Source: JBAXRT01 sp037131065 (GTDB lineage: Bacteria > Bacteroidota > Bacteroidia > Bacteroidales > FEN-979). Taken from it: a stretch of DNA of 10,716 nucleotides. The position numbers were made by a program, and so were the translations under genes. The notes under the pieces were generated by a model, which did no database searches, had not been told where the DNA came from, and saw only the letters and a list, made by a program, of their open reading frames with translations. Positions 6,921 through 10,716 of the stretch are shown in pieces. The stretch's first letter is position 1, and every line of letters begins with the position of its first letter. The stretch spans positions 1 through 10,716 of the forward strand of contig JBAXRT010000105.1 of NCBI GenBank assembly GCA_037131065.1, given 5' to 3'.

Positions 6921-7613
6921 ATGTTTAGGGAAACAGCAATAACCGGGGATATGACCCTGGAAAAATTACCCGGGCTCGATTGCGGCGCCTGCGGGTTTAA
7001 GACCTGCAACCAGTTCGCCGGGCACCTGGCTGCGAAGCCGGAAGATATCAAATTGTGCATTCACCTCAACGGGAAAAAGAGTGCATCACCTGGAGTTTCC
7101 TCCTGCCTCTCCTGTGCCTCGAACGCTATTGGAGAAAAGATGGGATGGAAAGACAGTCTTCACCGTGATTTTGATTTCATTCTCGATTGTTTCGAGAACG
7201 AGCCCGGCCCGAAGGAGACTATTTTACCTTACAATCCGACCCTTGTGAAGGAGCTTGGAGTTAAACCCGGCGATATTATGATCGGCCGGCCGATGGGGAT
7301 GTCGTGCGGATGCCCGGTGACCCACTGTGGTGTTGTTACATCCGTCGATGCAAGGAACGGCGTCATCAACTGGTGCGTTACCGGTCCGCTGAAACCAAGG
7401 TCGATGGGCTTCATCGACATCGGGTATTATGTCTCTCAGGCCTATGACGGGCTGATCCGTGAATCAAAAGTCGAGATCAGGCTGGGTATGCGTTACTGGT
7501 TCCTTCCGCGCCGGTGTATGCTCCAGTGGCGTCACAGCGGATTGGTCAATGCCATCACCCGGATGAAAGACGGAAGCCTGAAGGTGCGCGTCGAAGGGTT
7601 GCTGATAGGGTGA
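6921..7613 (+). CDS. 4Fe-4S domain protein with uncharacterised C-terminal domain
   Basis: A 230-residue, probably cytosolic protein with twelve cysteines. The N-terminal motif LDCGACGFKTC (C21-x2-C24-x4-C29) with C46 matches the short 4Fe-4S domain found in RnfB and in the CO dehydrogenase/acetyl-CoA synthase gamma subunit. A CLSC pair (C62, C65) follows. The second half (about 105-230) starts YNPTLVKELGVKPGDIMIGRP and contains SCGCPVTHC (C129, C131, C136), then C152 and C199 (FLPRRCMLQW). I do not recognise this C-terminal domain. No catalytic motif such as radical-SAM CxxxCxxC is present. It is the last gene of the operon and is convergent with the AOR gene. With a cysteine desulfurase immediately upstream, a role as Fe-S scaffold, carrier or redox partner is likely (inference). 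The stop is TGA at 7611; a structured repeat begins six bases later. Confidence 0.75.
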   Translation: MFRETAITGDMTLEKLPGLDCGACGFKTCNQFAGHLAAKPEDIKLCIHLNGKKSASPGVSSCLSCASNAIGEKMGWKDSLHRDFDFILDCFENEPGPKETILPYNPTLVKELGVKPGDIMIGRPMGMSCGCPVTHCGVVTSVDARNGVINWCVTGPLKPRSMGFIDIGYYVSQAYDGLIRESKVEIRLGMRYWFLPRRCMLQWRHSGLVNAITRMKDGSLKVRVEGLLIG

Positions 7614-7619
7614 TTCTAG

Positions 7620-7647
7620 TGACGAGTGACGAATGACGAGTGACGAT
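7620..7647 (+). repeat. Heptamer tandem array, copy 2 (four units, degenerate)
   Basis: Four units TGACGAG, TGACGAA, TGACGAG, TGACGAT run from 7620 to 7647, then TGGGGAG leads into the second structured element. Number, period and position relative to the hairpin are the same as at 2838-2865, so the heptamers appear to be part of the mobile or amplified unit. Confidence 0.85.
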
Positions 7648-7758
7648 TGGGGAGTGCCTGGCTGTTGCATAAGCGGCCTTGGCGAGGGCCTTTACCGGGA
7701 CAGTGCCTGTATTCCAACCGGGTCAGCCCGAGACGCAGCCGCGTTGCAATTGCCAGGT
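7648..7758 (+). repeat. Structured intergenic repeat element, copy 2 (long hairpin)
   Basis: This copy has the same architecture and orientation as the element at 2866-2975. The outer stem 7656-7669 pairs with 7745-7758, with two G-U pairs and one U-U mismatch. The inner arms 7673-7689 and 7726-7742 are base-for-base identical to copy 1. The terminal loop is 36 bases and unrelated in sequence to that of copy 1. It lies between the convergent Fe-S protein and AOR genes, again right after the + strand stop. The rest of the interval to 7788 holds only a short segment (7770-7784) shared with 4047-4061. Confidence 0.8.
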
Positions 7759-7788
7759 CGACCGGCAATAATACAGGACTGCCGTCTT

Positions 7789-9948
7789 CTACTGCAGCGG
7801 TGTGACGACCTCTAAGAGTTCCGGCAGGTCCATCCCGAGTTGCTTCAGGTGTTCAACCTTCGGTACCCCGTTTTTGGTCCAGCCACGGCGTTCGTAAACA
7901 GCGTCGAGCAGCTGCTCATAACGGTTTTCGCGGTACTGTCGGAGGACCTTCATCTTTTCTTCAGTTGATTTGCCGGCAGGATCAAACCCGACCTGTTCCT
8001 TGAGTTGCTTGTCATAGCGCTCGGCCCTTGATTCATACTCCTCTTTTGTCACCGGACCGCAGGCGCGGTATGGCTGGGCATCGTGTTTACGAAGTCCGTA
8101 TCCCCTGCGGATGTTAAAGATCCGCTGGAAGTTATAGACCCGTTCCGACATGCGGATGATCTCCTGTTTGTCGATATTGGATCCTGTCACTGCATTGAAA
8201 ATAGTGACATAGTTGTCAACATGCTCGGGAACCTTTGCGGGCTCGGAAGTCTGGGCATTGTCTTCGGGCTCTACGTCATTCCACGGAAGTTTGCAGAAAC
8301 CGGCCAGTCCGAACCAGGTACGGAACATCGGGAAATAGTGGAGGGCTTCGGCCTTCTTCTCAAAGGTCGGGATCTGGTTGTTGACCATATCCATGAAGAT
8401 CAGCCAGGCCTCATCGTGCTGGGGACCCTTGTTGGTCATCGCGTATCCGCCCTGCTGGGCAAGCGATTCCTTGGAAACATACTGGGAATATTCAAGCCCT
8501 TTGTTCTCCATCCCGATGTCCTGCATGAAGGCTGCATCGCCCCATCCGTTCTTTGCAAACAGGGCTTTCATTTTGCGGACGCCCTGGCCTGCCGTCAAAC
8601 CAAAGCCTTCGCCCCGTGAGAGCTGGTGCAGGAGTTCCATGGCATCATCGGCATTCCCGAAATTAAGTTTTAAACCGCCTGTACGTTCTTCGTTCAGGAT
8701 CCCGTTTTCAAAGCATTCCATTACAAATCCGAGGATGGTTCCCCAGGTGATCGTACAGATACCATAGGTATCGCAGTAAAAATTGGCCTCGATCGTAAAG
8801 TCGGGGTTGAAGATCCCGGCGATGGAGCCCAGGGAGGAGGTGGTTTCATATTCCGGTCCGTCAACGATCACCTTATCCCCTTTGTAGGGACCAGTGCGGA
8901 GTTCATAGTTATCCACCCCTTTTGCGCAGGCCATATTACAACCAACCCAGCATCCGTCGGGAACATTCTGCGTGAAGTACGACATCCATACATCCCCGTG
9001 GATCTTAAAAGCATCGGGGTGGCTGCCGAATTTGAAGTTATGTACCGGCAGGAGGTCGTAATCGTTCATGATATGCGTCAGGTGGGCGGTTCCTTTCTTT
9101 TTCATTTCGCACTGCTTGTCGTCGAGCTCGCGCATCTCCTTGTTAAAGCGGCGTCCGCGCTCCTGGATGGCTTCCATGTTGACGACGTTGTTGCGGTTGC
9201 CGCCGATGGCTTTGACGTGTGCCACCATGGCCTTGATCTTTTTATCACGGAGTACGGTTCCGATACCGCCACGGCCGGCCTGTTTCAGGCGGACCTTTTT
9301 TCGTTTGATATCATAGAAGGAGAAGTTGAGCATCCCGATCAGGGAGTGCTCGGCGGCGGTGCCGGCAGAGACGACAGAGACATTGTATTTGTCCTTTTCA
9401 TTCTGCGGGTCGGCCATCATCTCATGCAGCTCCTCGGCCAGGATATGGCTGTCGGAAGGCAGATCGCCGGCTTCGTAAATCTCGATCACTTCGCGGGCCT
9501 CTTCGAAAACGATCAGCACCTCCTGGTCCGACTTTCCCTGGACCTCCAGCGCATCAAAACCGCAGAATTTAACAAAAGGTCCGAAAAACCCCCCGACATT
9601 CGAATCGACCACGATGTCGGTCTGGGGACTGATGGCGCAGCATATGGATTTTCCTGATCCCGAATACTGGGTAATCCCGCAGCAGGGACCGCCCGAGATG
9701 ACGATCTCATTCTCCGGATCATTCCATTTCGTGTCGGGTTTGGTGGCATCCCACAGAAGACGGAGATCAAACCCCTTCCCACCGATGAACTTATCGATCA
9801 TCTGCTGGGTGACCGGTTTTTCCCTGATCGTCAGATCACCGACATTGATGTACGCCGACCTTCTGTTATAGCCCTTATCGATGGGAGCCCACGTGTATTT
9901 GAACTGGGCCAGAAGCTTGTGGTTTTGCCTGAATTCCTCGAACGTCAT
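7789..9948 (-). CDS. Aldehyde ferredoxin oxidoreductase family tungsten enzyme
   Basis: A tungstopterin and 4Fe-4S oxidoreductase of the AOR family, probably cytosolic; such enzymes oxidise aldehydes to carboxylates, or run in reverse, with ferredoxin. Numbered from the ATG at 9948 (719 residues), the N-terminal AOR domain shows FIGGKGFDLRLLWD, SGGPCCGITQYSGSGK and the GRGGIGTVLRDKKIKAM pterin motif. Later come GPEYETTSSLGS, MENKGLEY and the C-terminal FNIRRGYGLRKHD. The cluster ligands are C333-x3-C337-x3-C341 and probably C552 (GFCKLPW); the first spacing differs from the CxxCxxxC of Pyrococcus AOR. At over 700 residues it is longer than the roughly 600 typical of archaeal AOR. An upstream in-frame ATG at 10023 would add 25 residues, but a TAnnTTTG element lies inside that extension, so I favour 9948. 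It is divergent from a ThiF/MoeB-like gene. The substrate is unknown. Confidence 0.88.
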   Translation of the reverse strand: MTFEEFRQNHKLLAQFKYTWAPIDKGYNRRSAYINVGDLTIREKPVTQQMIDKFIGGKGFDLRLLWDATKPDTKWNDPENEIVISGGPCCGITQYSGSGKSICCAISPQTDIVVDSNVGGFFGPFVKFCGFDALEVQGKSDQEVLIVFEEAREVIEIYEAGDLPSDSHILAEELHEMMADPQNEKDKYNVSVVSAGTAAEHSLIGMLNFSFYDIKRKKVRLKQAGRGGIGTVLRDKKIKAMVAHVKAIGGNRNNVVNMEAIQERGRRFNKEMRELDDKQCEMKKKGTAHLTHIMNDYDLLPVHNFKFGSHPDAFKIHGDVWMSYFTQNVPDGCWVGCNMACAKGVDNYELRTGPYKGDKVIVDGPEYETTSSLGSIAGIFNPDFTIEANFYCDTYGICTITWGTILGFVMECFENGILNEERTGGLKLNFGNADDAMELLHQLSRGEGFGLTAGQGVRKMKALFAKNGWGDAAFMQDIGMENKGLEYSQYVSKESLAQQGGYAMTNKGPQHDEAWLIFMDMVNNQIPTFEKKAEALHYFPMFRTWFGLAGFCKLPWNDVEPEDNAQTSEPAKVPEHVDNYVTIFNAVTGSNIDKQEIIRMSERVYNFQRIFNIRRGYGLRKHDAQPYRACGPVTKEEYESRAERYDKQLKEQVGFDPAGKSTEEKMKVLRQYRENRYEQLLDAVYERRGWTKNGVPKVEHLKQLGMDLPELLEVVTPLQ

Positions 9949-9980
9949 ATTGAATGGTTTATGAGATGTTAAACTTTTCA

Positions 9981-9988
9981 CAAAATTA
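9981..9988 (-). promoter_or_regulatory. Candidate Bacteroidota -7 promoter element for the AOR gene
   Basis: On the minus strand this reads TAATTTTG, matching TAnnTTTG, 32 bases before the ATG at 9948. It supports that start over the in-frame ATG at 10023, which would put the element inside the coding region. No TTG box was found at the expected -33 spacing. Confidence 0.45.
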
Positions 9989-10113
9989 TTGAAAAAAGTC
10001 ATAGGTAAGAGATGGATTTTCAAAAAGTTCGATGTGTTTTTTTGTGCATATCGGGATGTTCAGTCAATAAGTCATTTGGTCATTATGGCATTAGGGGGAA
10101 ATTGGTTTTTTAT

Positions 10114-10121
10114 TATTTTTG
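10114..10121 (+). promoter_or_regulatory. Candidate Bacteroidota -7 promoter element for the ThiF-like gene
   Basis: TATTTTTG matches TAnnTTTG within an A/T-rich stretch. It is 142 bases before the ATG at 10264, so a transcript from here would carry the nested inverted repeat and octamer array as a long structured leader. No well-spaced TTG is present. Confidence 0.35.
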
Positions 10122-10142
10122 TTTATCTGTAATAAGGTGACA

Positions 10143-10209
10143 AGGTAACAGGGTGATTAAGTAATATGTAAATCTTAAATCACCCCATCACCTAATTACC
10201 CTGTTACCT
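10143..10209 (+). repeat. Inner inverted repeat (imperfect hairpin, 23-base arms)
   Basis: Arms 10143-10165 and 10187-10209 are reverse complements at 20 of 23 positions, enclosing a 21-base loop. Both arms are made of octamers of the form AGGTAACA/GGGTGATT. It lies in the probable leader of the ThiF-like gene. No U-tract follows, so it does not look like an intrinsic terminator. Confidence 0.75.
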
Positions 10210-10255
10210 AATGACCTAATGACCTAATGACCTAATGCCTTAATGACCTAATGAC
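10208..10255 (+). repeat. Octamer tandem array (CTAATGAC)x6, slightly degenerate
   Basis: Six consecutive 8-base units, four exactly CTAATGAC and two with one or two changes, end nine bases before the ATG of the ThiF-like gene. More degenerate units of the same period extend left to about 10179. There are no unique spacers, so this is not a CRISPR. Such arrays can vary in copy number by slippage, which here would change the leader length. Confidence 0.85.
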
Positions 10256-10263
10256 TAAGTAAA

Positions 10264-10716
10264 ATGACCTTCGACGAGATAAAGGAAAAGCTTAAAGGCC
10301 GGACGGTCGGTATTGCCGGTTGCGGCGGACTCGGGTCCAACTGTGCGGTGGCGCTTGCGCGGGTCGGTGTGGGCAGGTTGGTGATTGCCGATTTTGATGA
10401 GGTGAGCGAAAGCAACCTGAACCGCCAGTATTATTTCCATTTCCAGATAGGAAAGAAGAAGGTCACCTCCCTTAAGGAGAACATCATGCTGATCGGCCAG
10501 GGAACAGAGGTCATCCCCTTTGACATAAAGCTCGACAGGAATAACATCAGCCGGATTTTTGCTAACTGTGACATCATCGTGGAGGCCTTCGACCTCGCAG
10601 ATCAGAAAGAGATGCTGATTGAAACGGTCCTGTCGGAGATGCCGGATAAATATCTGGTGGTGGGGCTTGGGATGGCCGGGTGGGGCAACAACGATTCCAT
10701 CCGATGCCGCAGGGTT
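10264..10716 (+). CDS. thiF: ThiF/MoeB-family adenylyltransferase, 3' end outside the window
   Basis: The first 151 residues of an E1-like enzyme that adenylates the C-terminal glycine of a ThiS or MoaD sulfur-carrier protein; the frame is open to the right edge. The ATP-binding glycine loop GCGGLGS (19-25) follows a short helix. Next come the acidic ADFDEV (42-47, D45), the SNLNRQ motif (50-55) with its conserved Asn and Arg, and EAFD (107-110, D110, the expected Mg/ATP aspartate). The region GLGMAGWGNND (134-144) resembles the short ThiF family 2 proteins found with thiamine genes in anaerobes. It is divergent from the AOR gene, so it could instead serve molybdopterin or tungstopterin synthesis as a MoeB-like activator. 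The partner carrier protein is not in view. The ATG at 10264 has no Shine-Dalgarno and directly follows the octamer repeats. Confidence 0.85.
   Translation, partial: MTFDEIKEKLKGRTVGIAGCGGLGSNCAVALARVGVGRLVIADFDEVSESNLNRQYYFHFQIGKKKVTSLKENIMLIGQGTEVIPFDIKLDRNNISRIFANCDIIVEAFDLADQKEMLIETVLSEMPDKYLVVGLGMAGWGNNDSIRCRRV

Larger units (their letters stand above)
10066..10259. repeat. Outer inverted repeat of degenerate octamers in the AOR/ThiF divergent region
   Basis: The left arm 10066-10092 is the reverse complement of 10233-10259 at 23 of 27 positions. Both arms are built from TAATGACC-type octamers, left in inverted and right in direct orientation. Between them are an A/T-rich stretch with a promoter-like element and a nested second inverted repeat. 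The whole region from 10024 to 10263 contains no gene that I can support. Confidence 0.7.

Noticed and set aside
8998..9657. Long plus-strand open frame of 219 residues, with another at 8083-8619.
   Set aside because: Both are antisense to the AOR gene, whose family motifs run continuously through these regions. They are shadows of the codon bias of the real gene.
9949..10023. N-terminal extension of the AOR protein to the ATG at 10023.
   Set aside because: A TAnnTTTG promoter-like element lies within it and the sequence lacks AOR family features. It remains possible, because neither start has a ribosome binding site.
10179..10259. Possible CRISPR array.
   Set aside because: The units are 8 bases long, contiguous and without unique spacers. 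No cas gene is present.

Overview
The window looks like a piece of a Bacteroidota chromosome, probably from an uncultured anaerobic or microaerophilic lineage with roughly balanced base composition. Two things support this. The gene starts lack clear Shine-Dalgarno sequences and are preceded by A/T-rich leaders. In addition, a TAnnTTTG motif, the Bacteroidota -7 promoter consensus, lies just upstream of five transcription-unit starts (pruA, the Rieske oxygenase, the ABC ATPase, the tungsten oxidoreductase and the ThiF-like gene). The species cannot be named from this sequence.

Layout, left to right: (1) the 3' part of an MFS drug-type exporter on +, followed after 22 bases by pruA (L-glutamate gamma-semialdehyde dehydrogenase). 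(2) A Rieske mononuclear-iron oxygenase on -, convergent with pruA. (3) A tightly packed four-gene + strand operon at 4224-7613: a soluble ABC-type ATPase, a cysteine-rich HypB/UreG-like GTPase, a NifS-type cysteine desulfurase, and a 4Fe-4S protein with an unrecognised C-terminal domain. (4) A long aldehyde ferredoxin oxidoreductase (AOR) family tungsten enzyme on -, convergent with that operon. (5) Divergent from the AOR gene, the 5' part of a ThiF/MoeB-type adenylyltransferase gene that runs off the window.

The most interesting coding block is the four-gene operon. A sulfur donor, a metallochaperone-like GTPase, a SufC-like stand-alone ABC ATPase and an Fe-S protein together look like a metallocofactor or Fe-S maturation system that differs from canonical Isc, Suf or Nif. 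Its target is unknown. The adjacent AOR enzyme, which needs a 4Fe-4S cluster and tungstopterin, is a possible client, and the ThiF-like protein could activate a sulfur carrier for pterin or thiamine synthesis. These links are inference from gene proximity.

The most interesting non-coding feature is a pair of nearly identical structured elements at 2838-2975 and 7620-7758. Each starts with four heptamers right after a + strand stop codon. A long hairpin follows, with arms that are identical or nearly so between copies and an unrelated 35-36 base terminal loop. Both sit between convergent genes. A separate degenerate octamer repeat with inverted symmetry fills the leader of the ThiF-like gene. 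No tRNA, rRNA, CRISPR array or transposase was seen, and no gene-free stretch exceeds 300 bases.
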